Counted from the first letter of the stretch, positions 36,911-46,669 are shown. The stretch is DNA of 64,000 nucleotides from Thermosynechococcaceae cyanobacterium MS004 (GCA_022402525.1 JAKRSB010000149.1:1-64000), one strand, 5' to 3'. The notes: generated from the letters alone by a model not told the origin. Translations and numbers: made by a program.

Positions 36911-38641
36911 CTAATGTCCAACTGGAATCAGCTCCTCCAATATCCTAAAGCGAATGTGATTAATGGCTAAATCCCCCAGGGAAATATGCTCTGGCTTATC
37001 GTCGGCCTTCATCTTCGTAAACGAAATGCCTTTACCAATTTCCGTGTGATACCAGGCCAGCCCCATAAAAAACCGCTCTGGATAGGGGCCACGGTCTATG
37101 ATGTCGTCTACATTAGACTCCATGGGCAGCCAGCCCACGCCAGGCACATAAAACTCTAGCCACACATGGTTATAGTCTGGCTCTAGGGGTAAGTGGCGCA
37201 GCTCAGGATGGGGGGGACATTTATAGCGTCCAATGGTACGGCAGGCAATCCCGTTCAGACGCGCTAAAGCCAGCAAGACTCCCACATATTCCCCGCAGGA
37301 GCCAACGCCTCGCGCCAGCGCAACATCGGGGGTATCAATACGGGGCTGGATGCCATAGGACAGGCGATCGTAGACATAGTTGCGGATTTTAAGGATCTTC
37401 CGCAGCACGTTTGTTTCCGTCCCTACGGCTTCCTTGGCGGCCTGAAGAATGGTGGGCGTATCCATAGCCAAATCGTCATCGTCTATTAAGTAGCGCGCCT
37501 GGAGATCAGGGGGCAGGGTTAGGCTGGTATCAATGTCCTCAGGGGTCAGGGAATACTTGAGTCCGTACATTTCAATGACGGCCTTCCAGCCCAACAGTCC
37601 GCCTTGATGGGGCAAGACCTGATCAAACTTAAAAACCGCGACCTTTTGTCCCTCTTGTTCTTCAAGGGTGAAGGGGTGACCAATGGGCTCTACATGGCGG
37701 ACGCGCTGCCGGAGGGTATCGGAGGGGAGGGCAATGCGCCATTCAGCGTTATTGAGGGTGACGGCTTCAAGGGGCAATAGCTCTTCAACGTAGGACAGCT
37801 CGACTAGAAACCCATTAGAAAGGGAATAATGGGCGATCGCCTTGTGGTGAATATGAAGGGGATGAATGAAAGTGCGATCGCGGAAGGTGAGCTGATAGGG
37901 AAATTCCGAGTTGGGATCATCTCGAATGTAGGGCTCCTCATCAGCGTAGGCAATATAGGGAACTGGCGTTTGGTTTTGGGCTTGGATTAGGTCTTGATCT
38001 TGGATTGGGTCTTGGCTTTGGCTTGGGAATGGCGCAAAAAAGGTAATTCCCGTGGGAGAACTGAAGGGAGTGAGGGCGCTGAACTGGATCTTGCCCGTAG
38101 CGCGATCCAGACAGTAGACCGTCTGCTCCTCGCGATCGCAGACCCAGAGTGCATCCTCAAACACCGTCATGGTTTCAGGGCCGATACCGGGCTGAGGCAG
38201 ACGCTCCAGGGACTTGCCCGTACTGCGCTCATAGGTGTGAATATAGCCAGACTTCTGACAGCTCACGTACACCGTAGACTCCCACACCGCAACTCCCGTG
38301 ACGGGGTAGGGCAAGCGAGTAAAGACCGTTGGCGTCAGGGTTTGGCGATCGCACCAAATCACCTCCTGCCCCTTGGCAAACCAGAGCGTATCCTGCCAAA
38401 CCATTAAGCCCGTCACGCCAATCCAGGCAGAGACACTATGGGGGTTTAGGATCGTCGTATTGTTGGTTCGGGGATCAATTTGGATGAGATATCCCCGCAC
38501 GGAGTCAACGGCCAGTAGGTGTTCTCCATCTGCCGCTAATCCTGACAGGGCATAAACCCCAATGGGGCGAATTGTCGCGTACTGCAATGAAATATCAGAC
38601 AGTGGACTATCAGGCTTCGGCATAGATCCAGGGCTTACCAC
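36911..38641 (-). CDS. Transglutaminase-like protein with N-terminal beta-propeller region
   Basis: A 576-residue protein. The C-terminal ~200 residues hold the papain-like transglutaminase core: Cys in GVGSCGEYVGV (about 449), His in YNHVWLEF (about 492) and Asp in MESNVDD (about 509). The first ~220 residues look like NHL/SMP-type propeller blades (GLAADGEHLLAVDSVRG, MTVFEDALWVCDRE, ITFFAPF). They are joined by a slippage linker (QSQDPIQDQDLIQAQNQ). No signal peptide is seen. Protease, amidase or cross-linker cannot be decided. The start is the GTG at 38641 or the ATG at 38623. Confidence 0.82.
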   Translation of the reverse strand: MVSPGSMPKPDSPLSDISLQYATIRPIGVYALSGLAADGEHLLAVDSVRGYLIQIDPRTNNTTILNPHSVSAWIGVTGLMVWQDTLWFAKGQEVIWCDRQTLTPTVFTRLPYPVTGVAVWESTVYVSCQKSGYIHTYERSTGKSLERLPQPGIGPETMTVFEDALWVCDREEQTVYCLDRATGKIQFSALTPFSSPTGITFFAPFPSQSQDPIQDQDLIQAQNQTPVPYIAYADEEPYIRDDPNSEFPYQLTFRDRTFIHPLHIHHKAIAHYSLSNGFLVELSYVEELLPLEAVTLNNAEWRIALPSDTLRQRVRHVEPIGHPFTLEEQEGQKVAVFKFDQVLPHQGGLLGWKAVIEMYGLKYSLTPEDIDTSLTLPPDLQARYLIDDDDLAMDTPTILQAAKEAVGTETNVLRKILKIRNYVYDRLSYGIQPRIDTPDVALARGVGSCGEYVGVLLALARLNGIACRTIGRYKCPPHPELRHLPLEPDYNHVWLEFYVPGVGWLPMESNVDDIIDRGPYPERFFMGLAWYHTEIGKGISFTKMKADDKPEHISLGDLAINHIRFRILEELIPVGH

Positions 38642-39096
38642 ATATTCCCCACACTATACCCTCCAAAACATTCACGCGCTGACCTGTTTTCTTGGGATTG
38701 ACGGGCATTCTCTCATGCCCATTCGTACCCATTCGTACCCATTCATGCCCACCCACACTCATTTCCAGAGCATTGCACCCAGTCGCCACACAGCAACCCC
38801 ATTTTTCTCGGAACCTTGACCCCAGAAGCCTTCCTTTCGCTTCTCATCTTTGATTTTGTTGTCTAGGATGCAATTTGAGGATCATGTCTGTGTTTAGGAT
38901 GAATCCTAGGATTGTCATCGGTTCAGGATATTACGGTGCCAAATAAATTTGCGCTAAATGAATTTGTGCTAAATGAACTTGCCCTAGATGCTTTACCCCT
39001 AAGCCTGACTGAACAGCGCCACCCGAACAGCGCCAATACACCGCCCTCAAGAACTAAGCGTGCAGCCCGTTATCGAACCAAAGGATCTGGCGTTGA
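38642..39096. other. Intergenic spacer with short repeats
   Basis: 455 bp between divergent genes. It contains repeats of CATTCGTACC near 38718-38750 and of GCTAAATGAA near 38952-38980. A 62-codon TTG-initiated frame ends in an ATGA overlap with the next gene, but its sequence is repeat-derived and I do not call it a gene. Confidence 0.5.
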
Positions 39097-39333
39097 ATGA
39101 ACGTTGTTTATGACCCACATATGGATATTTTGCAAATTACGTTCAGCAAAACAACCATTGAGGAAACAGCCCAAATCGCGCCGGGGGTGGTGCTAGATTA
39201 TGACGAGGACGGCCATGTGATCGGCATGGAGCTGAGAAAGGCCTCTACCTTTGTAGACAGCCCCTACGTGATGTCTTACCGAGTGGGGGAAGCGAATGTT
39301 GATAAGCCCCAGCCTAGTATTAAAGAGTTTTAG
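39097..39333 (+). CDS. DUF2283 domain protein
   Basis: A 78-residue protein matching the small DUF2283 family (YDPHMDILQITF, GVVLDYDEDGHVIGMELRKAS). Such genes are often next to a DUF4258 gene and have been suggested to be antitoxin-like. No DUF4258 partner is present here. Function unknown. Confidence 0.85.
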   Translation: MNVVYDPHMDILQITFSKTTIEETAQIAPGVVLDYDEDGHVIGMELRKASTFVDSPYVMSYRVGEANVDKPQPSIKEF

Positions 39334-39424
39334 CGAGAGCTGATTCTGTGTAGGGTGGCTCCAGCACCTGCACAATTGCTCAAAAGTTAGCCACTAACCC
39401 AGCCCCTGACTCAGCATCAAGGGG

Positions 39425-39649
39425 CTAGTCATTCATCCAGGACTCTTTTCCAGTCAATTCAATAACGTGGTCTTTGAGGGAATACTCGTGGGCTACTAAC
39501 AGCTGCTCAATGTCCTCCCACTGGCGATCGCCAAAGTTTCTTCTGAGTTCGTAAAGGCGCTGTTGCCGCCCCACACAGCCCCGTGCCACTAGAGCCCGAA
39601 CTTCATCCTGCACATCTGTAATCGAATATTTCTGAATGGTCGCAATCAT
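39425..39649 (-). CDS. DUF4327 family protein
   Basis: A 74-residue soluble protein that fits the cyanobacterial DUF4327 family: KYSITDVQDEVRALVARGCV near the N-terminus, a central RQQRLYELRR and a C-terminal acidic end (GKESWMND). Function unknown. It converges with the DUF2283 gene. Confidence 0.8.
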   Translation of the reverse strand: MIATIQKYSITDVQDEVRALVARGCVGRQQRLYELRRNFGDRQWEDIEQLLVAHEYSLKDHVIELTGKESWMND

Positions 39650-40387
39650 GATCCTATTCCCCGCAAAAAATGAAGTGACAAAGTAGAAAAGCCCTTAGCC
39701 CTGTTCTCGTCTTTGTTCTGTGTTGCTTTTGTTCTGTATTACTTTGGTCACGTACTGGTAGAAAATTTATTGCTAGAAAGTCTGTTTGTAGAGAAATCTC
39801 ATTTCATTAAGAGCACCAGACAATCCATGAAATCAGGTCATCAAGAGCATCAGACACCCACACATATCAGCTCTATTTTGCTTCGAGCACTCCATTTAGG
39901 CTACTCCTCAATCGCCCCCAATATAAGCTGACCTCTTGTGAATCACAACGCTCAGAAGTAGTGTTTACAACATGACTGTATTGTACGTTACTGATTCACG
40001 GTAGGATGCATTGCAAGTCACGAATTCATCATCTTTCTAGGACTGTCTTAGCGAAATTGTCGATTGACGGGGGTCAAGGCGACCATCGCTTAGGGAATTA
40101 ATCAGGCAAATGGGCTTGGTAAATGGGCTTAGATAATGGGCCTAGACCAATCTGGGGCAGCTCTATAAGCGTTCGGATTCTGCGGAGTGCACTTCCAGCG
40201 ATATACTGCATGAGGTCAAAGACTGGAAGAATCCCGTGGACTGATCTCTCTGGGGATATTTTTTCTGAAACCGCGCAAGTCTTGCAACGCGAATAGTCAG
40301 ACTTCTGCCATCACGGCTCAGTTAAGCTATTCAATCAAGCTATTCAATCAAGCTATTCAATCAATCAAGCTATTCAATCAAGGCTTT
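39650..40387. other. Long intergenic spacer upstream of pyrB
   Basis: 738 bp between divergently transcribed genes. I see no supported gene. The last 60 bp are the repeat array at 40325-40380. Composition is AT-rich around 39700-39800. Confidence 0.55.
40325..40380. repeat. Four 13-bp tandem repeats directly before pyrB
   Basis: AGCTATTCAATCA is repeated four times, with a 4-bp ATCA insertion before the last copy. The array ends 7 bp before the pyrB ATG, so the presumed ribosome-binding AAGG overlaps its end. Copy-number change would alter the pyrB leader. Confidence 0.92.
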
Positions 40388-41371
40388 ATGGCTTCTGCGC
40401 CCTGGACTCGTCGCCATGTTTTAACCCTTGCGGACTTTACCGCTGCGGAACTGGATATTGTCCTGCAAACGGCCAATAGCTTTAACGAGGTACTCCAGCG
40501 CCAGACTAAGAAGGTTCCAGCACTTCAGACGAAGCTCGTGACAACGCTTTTTTTTGAGTCTTCTACGCGCACCCGCAACAGTTTTGAGCTTGCCGCAAAG
40601 CGCCTTTCGGCGGATGTCCTAAATTTTGCCCCCGGCACCTCTTCTTTAAGTAAGGGCGAAACCATTCTCGATACCGCTAAAACCTTTTGGTCTATGGGTG
40701 CAGACCTCATGATTATTCGGCACCAGTCCTCTGGGGTGCCGCAGATGATTGCGGCGGAGATGGATCGGCTGGGGGGACGGGTCGGTGTCTTAAATGCCGG
40801 AGATGGCTGCCATGAGCATCCTTCTCAGGGACTGCTCGATTTATTTACGCTTTGTACATTTCTCGATCCAGCACAGCCCCGCACCCAGCTCTTAATGGGC
40901 AAAAAAGTGGCGATCGTGGGCGATATTTTGCATTCACGGGTGGCGCGCTCTAACCTCTGGAGCCTGATCACCAGCGGGGCTGAGGTACACCTTGCCGCAC
41001 CCCCAACCCTCTTACCCCAGGAGTTTGAATCTTTTGGCGCAAAGGTTCACTGGGAACTTGCCCCTGCCCTTGCAGATGCTCATTTTGTCATGACGCTTCG
41101 GCTTCAGCATGAGCGCATGACACAAAACCTGATTCCGAGCTTGCGGGAATACCATCAGCGCTACGGCATTACCCGCGATCGCTTAAAGGGCTGCCAGCCC
41201 ACGGTTAAAGTACTGCATCCTGGCCCAGTCAACCGTGGGGTCGAGCTGAGCTCCGACTTAATGGATGACCCAGTTCTCAGCCTAGTTTCTCAGCAGGTCA
41301 CAAGCGGCGTTGCTGTGCGGATGGCGCTGCTCTATCTCATGGGCAGCGGGACAGGAGGGTTGGGGCTATAG
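40388..41371 (+). CDS. pyrB: Aspartate carbamoyltransferase catalytic subunit
   Basis: Pyrimidine biosynthesis enzyme condensing carbamoyl phosphate with aspartate. The 327 residues carry the carbamoyl-phosphate site [40 protein letters not shown], the aspartate-loop region [10 protein letters not shown] and [15 protein letters not shown]. Length and motifs fit the class without regulatory subunit. No other pyr gene is near, as is usual in cyanobacteria. Confidence 0.97.
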   Translation: MASAPWTRRHVLTLADFTAAELDIVLQTANSFNEVLQRQTKKVPALQTKLVTTLFFESSTRTRNSFELAAKRLSADVLNFAPGTSSLSKGETILDTAKTFWSMGADLMIIRHQSSGVPQMIAAEMDRLGGRVGVLNAGDGCHEHPSQGLLDLFTLCTFLDPAQPRTQLLMGKKVAIVGDILHSRVARSNLWSLITSGAEVHLAAPPTLLPQEFESFGAKVHWELAPALADAHFVMTLRLQHERMTQNLIPSLREYHQRYGITRDRLKGCQPTVKVLHPGPVNRGVELSSDLMDDPVLSLVSQQVTSGVAVRMALLYLMGSGTGGLGL

Positions 41372-41424
41372 CGCCATAGATTCTATAGCGCTATAAAATC
41401 TAGAACGGCTCAGGTAAACAGGCA

Positions 41425-41883
41425 ATGGCCATGCAGGATGATTCCTCCGCAACAAGACGCCCCCAAATTTTTCATGGCGGCTGTCACTGCGGCGCAGTGA
41501 AGTTTCAGGTGAGGGTTGAGCAGTTTGAGATCATAGACTGCAACTGTTCAATTTGCCAAAAGAAAGGCTTTTTGCACTTGATTGTGCCGCCTGAGCAGTT
41601 TGAGCTACTACAAGGGGCTGAGGCATTGCAGACCTACCGCTTCAACACCGGCGTTGCTCAGCATCACTTTTGCGGCATCTGCGGCATTGCCCCCTTCTAT
41701 CGGCCGCGATCGCACCCTCAACATTACGATGTCAATGCTCGCTGCCTAGATGATGAACCCTTAGAGGTTTTGCTTCAGCACTTTGAGGTTCAGCCCTTTG
41801 ACGGTCGCCACTGGGAGCAGAATATACATCAGCTCACGGATCAGCCGCCAGTCGAGGGGCATGAGCGTTTAAGGGAAAGCTAA
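41425..41883 (+). CDS. GFA / CENP-V family zinc protein
   Basis: A 152-residue protein of the glutathione-dependent formaldehyde-activating-like family. Zinc ligands: GGCHCGAV, DCNCSICQKKG and HHFCGICGIAPFYRPRSHP. Most members have no proven enzymatic role, so the name describes the fold only. It follows pyrB by 53 bp on the same strand. Confidence 0.88.
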   Translation: MAMQDDSSATRRPQIFHGGCHCGAVKFQVRVEQFEIIDCNCSICQKKGFLHLIVPPEQFELLQGAEALQTYRFNTGVAQHHFCGICGIAPFYRPRSHPQHYDVNARCLDDEPLEVLLQHFEVQPFDGRHWEQNIHQLTDQPPVEGHERLRES

Positions 41884-41910
41884 AGCGTAAAGCAACGCTA
41901 AAGTGCTGGA

Positions 41911-42870
41911 CTAAAGTGCTGGACTCTCAGGCTTGAGCTGCCGCTCCATGAGCGCTTCAACCGCTTCCCTAGGCGTAATTTCACCCTCCAGAAGTCGATG
42001 CACCTGTTGGGTGATGGGCACCGCAATTTGTTTTTCTGCCGCCAGCTCTATCAAGACATGGGTTGTGTTTACGCCCTCCGCCGTCCCCTGCAGGTGGGAC
42101 AGCACCGTCTCTAGGGGCGTACCCTGGGCGAGCTGATACCCGACCTGGTAGTTGCGACTGAGGGGACTGGTGCAGGTTGCCAGTAAATCTCCTAGCCCAG
42201 ACAAGCCATAGAAGGTTTCCACCTCAGCACCCATCCGTACCCCCACACGAATCATCTCCGGTAGCGCTCGCGTAATGAGTGCTGCCCGTGCATTTTGACC
42301 CAAATGCAGGCCGTCACAGACCCCCACCGCGATCGCCATTACATTTTTGAGGGTGCCGCCTAGCTCAGTCCCCAGGCGGTCTGCGTTGGTGTACACCCGG
42401 AAGGACTCTGACGAAAAGATCTGCTGCACGACCTGAGCTGCTGCCCCATCTTCGCTAGCCACCACAGTGGCCGTAGGCAGTCCTTGACCAATCTCAATGG
42501 ATAGATTAGGGCCAGATAGCACCACGACGGGGTGGTCTGGGAAGGCGCTTTTCCAAATTTGGGAGGGTGTTTTGCCCGTAGCAGCATCCAATCCCTTAGT
42601 GGCGCTGACTAAAATCGTGTTTGGGGGTAAAGCAGCGGACTGGAGCCGATCTGCAACCTCCTGAATCCCCGTCATGGCGATCGCCACCACTACCACTTTT
42701 GTCCCAGCAACTGCCGCATCTAGCGTTAGCGTCCCCCGCCGCGACCAGATTCGGACTTCTTGCCCCTTCGTCTTTGCCAGCGCCCCCAAGGCCGAACCCC
42801 AGACTCCAGACCCCAAAATGGCGATCGGGCAGCGAGCCGAAACGCTATCCAACTGAGGCGCTGTGGTCAT
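41911..42870 (-). CDS. gpsA: NAD(P)H-dependent glycerol-3-phosphate dehydrogenase
   Basis: Reduces dihydroxyacetone phosphate to sn-glycerol-3-phosphate for glycerolipid synthesis. It has the Rossmann motif ILGSGVWGSALGALA, VVLSGPNLSIEIGQGLPTA, the catalytic lysine region LGGTLKNVMAIAVG, and NARAALITRALPEMIR with GLSGLGDLLATCTS. I start at the ATG 42870 (MTTAPQLD), preceded by GGGGAG; a longer frame adds 19 unlikely residues. About 319 residues, normal for GpsA. Confidence 0.96.
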   Translation of the reverse strand: MTTAPQLDSVSARCPIAILGSGVWGSALGALAKTKGQEVRIWSRRGTLTLDAAVAGTKVVVVAIAMTGIQEVADRLQSAALPPNTILVSATKGLDAATGKTPSQIWKSAFPDHPVVVLSGPNLSIEIGQGLPTATVVASEDGAAAQVVQQIFSSESFRVYTNADRLGTELGGTLKNVMAIAVGVCDGLHLGQNARAALITRALPEMIRVGVRMGAEVETFYGLSGLGDLLATCTSPLSRNYQVGYQLAQGTPLETVLSHLQGTAEGVNTTHVLIELAAEKQIAVPITQQVHRLLEGEITPREAVEALMERQLKPESPAL

Positions 42871-43388
42871 TATTTTTCTCCCCCTCTCACAATTCTCCTG
42901 CGCAATATGTCCCCAAGATGCCCTCAAGATAACCCTTTGACCTTCCCCACGGCGCGTCTGAAGCTAACCAGTCAATCCAACCTAACAATCTGCCTGAAAC
43001 AACTGGACTGAAACAATCTGCCTGAAACCGTCGGAAAAGCCACTTGGAAAAATTTTTATATTTTTTTATAAGTTTTTTTATAATTAGAAAGCGGTAGAGT
43101 CTTTGATTTAATATTTTTGGATCAAATGTTCTTGGATCCAATTTTCAGGAAACCTTGATAAATCAATACTTCACTTAACCTTCAGCGCTTAGAATCCCTT
43201 CAAGGCTCAAGCTTTTGGAAGCCACCTTGCCAAAAGGGACGTCTACTCGCTTTGTCTTTTAGGCTTCATTGTTTTGACTTCATTTCTCAGACTTCATGTT
43301 CTAGCTTACGTTCCAGCTTACTTTTTCACCAATCGGTTTTACTTCATCGTTTTATCTTGCCTCTATCCCCTCAGATAAGCCTTGTCTA
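42871..43388. other. Divergent spacer between gpsA and phoU
   Basis: 518 bp with a very AT-rich stretch (43046-43090, runs of T and A) and repeats of the CTGAAACAA type around 42990-43030. A single CTTAACCTT near 43176 resembles one half-site of a cyanobacterial Pho box, but no tandem array is present, so I do not call it. Confidence 0.5.
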
Positions 43389-44045
43389 ATGTATCAAAAA
43401 GAAACCAGATCCATTCGCAGTCAGTTTATGCGTCAGCTCCAAGAATGCCAAGACGACGTGCTGCGGATGGGAGCACTGGTTGAGCATTCTTGCTGGCTAG
43501 CCCATAAAGCGCTCATTGAGCGTGACCTATCTGCGGTGGACGAACTGACGCGGCAGGATGAACAAGTTGATGTTTACTACCGTCAAATTGAGGTGAACTG
43601 CATCAGAATGTTGGCGCTCCAGTCCCCGGTAGCAAGCGATCTGCGCCTCATTGGCACCCTAATGCAGATGGTGCGTGACCTAGAGCGTATTGGGGACTAC
43701 GCCGAGGAACTGGGTGAAGTGGCGCTCAAGCTTTTACCCTACCCTCCCCTTCCCTACATCCAGGATCTAGATCAGATGTCGACAGTTTGTCGTTCAATGC
43801 TGGCCATGAGCCTATCAGCTTTAACGGACTTAGATGCTGAGTCGGGTCGCCTCATGAATATTACCGACGATGAAGTGGATGCCTGCTATGCTCGCGTCTA
43901 TGAAAATCTTGCCCAGTCAACAGTTCAGGGTTCTGTGGAGCCACTCCTTTTAGTCACCCTTGCGATTCGCGCCCTAGAGCGGATGGCGGATCACGCCACC
44001 AATATTGGCAAGCGCATTTCCTATATTGTGACGGGACAGCGCTAA
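43389..44045 (+). CDS. phoU: Phosphate-signalling protein PhoU
   Basis: A 218-residue all-helical protein with two PhoU repeats. The metal-binding motifs are present in both halves (RDLERIGDYAEELGE around 99-113 and RALERMADHATNIGKRI near the C-terminus). It links the Pst transporter to the phosphate-sensing kinase. No pst or pho regulator gene lies in the window. Confidence 0.95.
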   Translation: MYQKETRSIRSQFMRQLQECQDDVLRMGALVEHSCWLAHKALIERDLSAVDELTRQDEQVDVYYRQIEVNCIRMLALQSPVASDLRLIGTLMQMVRDLERIGDYAEELGEVALKLLPYPPLPYIQDLDQMSTVCRSMLAMSLSALTDLDAESGRLMNITDDEVDACYARVYENLAQSTVQGSVEPLLLVTLAIRALERMADHATNIGKRISYIVTGQR

Positions 44046-44065
44046 TTAAAAGGGAGGATTGGAAA

Positions 44066-45058
44066 CTATCGCTGCCAAGTCCCGCGTTCCAATTGCAACA
44101 GGCGATCGCCCTTTAAAACTTGTAACGTCCCCTCTTCCGTCACCAGATAGCGGTAGTCGCGGTTGCGAAATTCGTACCCCAAAAATCGACAGGGCGTGAC
44201 CCCATCAGCGCAGAGCGTATGGCGGGTTCTCCCAGAGAGTCGAATCGATTCACCTGTGCGCAGATTTTGGCCTAGATAGCTAACGTTATTACAGGTCACG
44301 CTTCCTTCTTGGCAGTGACGGGTAATCGAAATCTTAAAGGTTCGAGTCAGGAGTACGCTGGTTGCCAGGAGGGCTTTAGGCTGTAAGGCTGAGTTTTGTT
44401 TGCTTGATTGGTGTTTGCTTGAGTGGCGTTTGCTTGGATTTTGTAAGATTGAGTTCTGCAAGGCTGAATTTGCCGTCTTGATAAATGCAGCACGCGCATC
44501 GGATTTGAGCTTGAGGCTGTAGCGATATCCATCTCGATCCCAGGTGAGCTTAGAGAAGCAGTATCCCGTGCTGCAATTTTCTTCCTGGTCATTTTGGGTG
44601 AAGTAGCCGCGAATGTTATAAAGCAGCGTGACGACCTGACCCGTCAGTCGCGTAAAGTTGGGCGGCAGCTTTTGGCCAGAGATACGGCCTAATGTACAAA
44701 CTGCTGCGCCATTACAGCTTGGGGTGTAGTCCAGGCTGATGTTGTAGGCGCTTGGATTAGCGGTATCGATAGACCCATAAATCTTATCTGCCACAGGAAA
44801 CTGAGTTGGCAGTAAGAGCGGGACTTGGGTACGAGTCTTCAGCGCCGGGAGAATGGATTGATAGTCTGGCGCATTGTCTGGCGCATTGTCTGGCGCTGAT
44901 TGGGCAATACGGATGACCTGCCCTGTAGAGCTGACACTATCGCTGAAATGAGTCAGATGATTGGCCTGAGTTGCTAGTGAGGGGATGGCGTGGCCCCCAA
45001 GGGGCACAAGCATTACCAGTCCGCTGATCCATACTCTTCGAACGGGCAAGATGTCCAT
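44066..45058 (-). CDS. Secreted protein of unknown function
   Basis: About 330 residues. I start at the ATG 45058, which gives a clean signal peptide (RRVWISGLVMLVPLGGHA). Cysteine-containing motifs (CNGAAVCTLGR, NCSTGYCFSKLTWDRDGYRY, CQEGSVTCNN) suggest an exported, disulfide-bonded beta-rich protein. A lysine/serine slippage tract (SKRHSSKHQSSKQNS, about 205-220) and the DNAPDNAPDY repeat near the N-terminus are recent duplications. No family recognised. The gene converges with phoU and lies downstream of another secreted protein. Confidence 0.6.
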   Translation of the reverse strand: MDILPVRRVWISGLVMLVPLGGHAIPSLATQANHLTHFSDSVSSTGQVIRIAQSAPDNAPDNAPDYQSILPALKTRTQVPLLLPTQFPVADKIYGSIDTANPSAYNISLDYTPSCNGAAVCTLGRISGQKLPPNFTRLTGQVVTLLYNIRGYFTQNDQEENCSTGYCFSKLTWDRDGYRYSLKLKSDARAAFIKTANSALQNSILQNPSKRHSSKHQSSKQNSALQPKALLATSVLLTRTFKISITRHCQEGSVTCNNVSYLGQNLRTGESIRLSGRTRHTLCADGVTPCRFLGYEFRNRDYRYLVTEEGTLQVLKGDRLLQLERGTWQR

Positions 45059-45146
45059 CAGTTGCACACAGTTGATAAGAAAGACCCTTAACAAAGCACT
45101 GGAAAAATAGGCGATCGCCTCGCCTTGCGCCCAGCTTCAGGCTTGA

Positions 45147-46088
45147 TTACGGAAGGCCGCTCTGGCCTTGCCAAGCCTGAATGACAGCCTGTAAATCCTG
45201 GGGTAAATCTTCAAGCTCAAGGTCATCGTACTGCACCGTGGTCTGTCCATTGGTGAGGGTTATTCTAAAAAAGTCGGCTGCGCCCTGGGGGCCCGCATAC
45301 CTCAACCCGTTAAATTGACCAAATTTAAGCTTTTCAATCTGTTTCTGAAAGGCTTTTACTTCTCGCTGCGAAAGGTTGCGCAGGATACGCTGATCCGTCG
45401 TGGATGGGCCAGTCTGCACAATGCGCCCATCTTTGTGCAAGGTTGTGGTTTGCGTAATGCCAGCAAATCCTCCAGTCCTAATTTCTTGGAAGACTGCTTT
45501 TTTGTCGAATGTTTGGCTGCGGGTAAGGAGTGGCTCATTCAGCGGGATTTGGGTGGCGGGCGGCGCAATGACTCGGCCCAATCTACCACCCGCCACATCA
45601 AGACGCAGGGCACTGCCCGATGAATTGGTGCGATAGACCCATTCCTGGCGCTGATGGGTGAGGGTCACTTCCCAACCGCGCACCAGCACTGCGGTACACA
45701 TTTGTCCGGCATTGCCCAGCCCCAGACAGCCATCCGACCAAACTTTAGGAATGGCTTTGCTCAGCACAAGCTGATCGGGCTTAAGTCCTGTTTGCTGTGT
45801 CGCAGCTTCTAGCACCGCATTTTGGACAGCCTCTGGAAAGGCAGGATCAATTTTGGCTGGAGTGGCGGAAATTGGAGGCGGAGAAGATTGCGCGATCGCC
45901 TGAGGAGCACCTAGCTTTCCTTCTAGAGTCTCCCCCAGAGCCGCCTCTAGACCAATCATGCTGCTACCCATCACCCCAATGACGCCCCAGCAAAGTGTTT
46001 TCCTAAAATCAAACCAGTTCCCAAAATCAAGCCAGGTTCGATTTAATATTGCTCGATTGAGTATTGCTCGATTTATCCCTCGACCCAT
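45147..46088 (-). CDS. Secreted cyanobacterial protein of unknown function
   Basis: A 313-residue protein with a basic N-terminus (containing the in-frame repeat NRAILNRAILNR), a hydrophobic signal (CWGVIGVMGSSMIGLEAALG) and an exported C-terminal part. The tract VWSDGCLGLGNAGQMCTAVLVRGWEVT followed by WVYRTNSSGSALRLD is, from memory, a recurrent cyanobacterial secreted module of unknown role. AAGGAG lies about 10 nt before the ATG. It is 88 bp upstream of the other secreted-protein gene, so the two probably share a transcript. Confidence 0.65.
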   Translation of the reverse strand: MGRGINRAILNRAILNRTWLDFGNWFDFRKTLCWGVIGVMGSSMIGLEAALGETLEGKLGAPQAIAQSSPPPISATPAKIDPAFPEAVQNAVLEAATQQTGLKPDQLVLSKAIPKVWSDGCLGLGNAGQMCTAVLVRGWEVTLTHQRQEWVYRTNSSGSALRLDVAGGRLGRVIAPPATQIPLNEPLLTRSQTFDKKAVFQEIRTGGFAGITQTTTLHKDGRIVQTGPSTTDQRILRNLSQREVKAFQKQIEKLKFGQFNGLRYAGPQGAADFFRITLTNGQTTVQYDDLELEDLPQDLQAVIQAWQGQSGLP

Positions 46089-46669
46089 GAAAATTTTTCT
46101 CCTTATCAGATTCCAGTGGCGCTTTACTCAAGATTCATCCCCAAAATCTAGTGAGGTCATGCCGAGCCCAAGGACAAGGCGCAACTGTACTCGTTATGCT
46201 GCTGTGGTATTGAGCTGCAATAGTATTGAGCTGCCGTGGTATTGAAGTGACGCTGCATTCACCCCCTATGCTAAACCTACTTGAATCTCTCAGCCTTGAA
46301 TCTTTCAACCTTGAACCTTTCAACTAATTTTGTCGCCTGAAGTGTTGAGCCAAATTGACCAGACGCTCCTGCCAACCCGCGATCGCAATACAAGAGGAAG
46401 GCTGGGGCGGTAACGACACCAGAGAAAATCAAAGTCCTAGCGTCAAGGACTGGTTAATAAAGGACTGGTTGATACATGAGTCGACTCTTGATTCGCAAGC
46501 TGGCTGATGCTCCCTAAAACTTTTCAAACAGCCTTTCTCCCCGCCTCAAGTCCCGCAACTGCGTTAGACTTTTCGTAGCAGAAGACACTTTTAATTTAGC
46601 GTCTTGTAATTTAGCGCCTTCTCATTTAGCGCCTTGGCGAGTTTACCTGAATAGGAAGCTGCCAAGATC
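46089..46669. other. Intergenic spacer
   Basis: 581 bp between the secreted-protein gene (minus) and the repeat-encoded small ORF (plus). It contains only short imperfect repeats (CCTTGAATCTTTCAA type near 46282-46325; TTTAGCGCCTT near 46596-46635). No gene or RNA recognised. Confidence 0.5.

Noticed and set aside
38912-39100. 62-codon TTG-started frame overlapping the DUF2283 gene by ATGA
   Set aside because: Sequence comes largely from a GCTAAATGAA repeat, there is no ribosome-binding site, and it does not resemble a DUF4258 partner.
39713-39931. 72-codon plus-strand frame in the spacer before pyrB
   Set aside because: No ribosome-binding site, no family resemblance, AT-rich spacer composition.
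41366-41392. Inverted repeat TATAGCGC / GCGCTATA at the pyrB stop as a terminator
   Set aside because: Short stem, no T-run, and the next gene follows on the same strand 53 bp later.
43170-43185. CTTAACCTT upstream of phoU as a Pho box
   Set aside because: Only one half-site. Cyanobacterial Pho boxes consist of tandem repeats with regular spacing, which I do not see.
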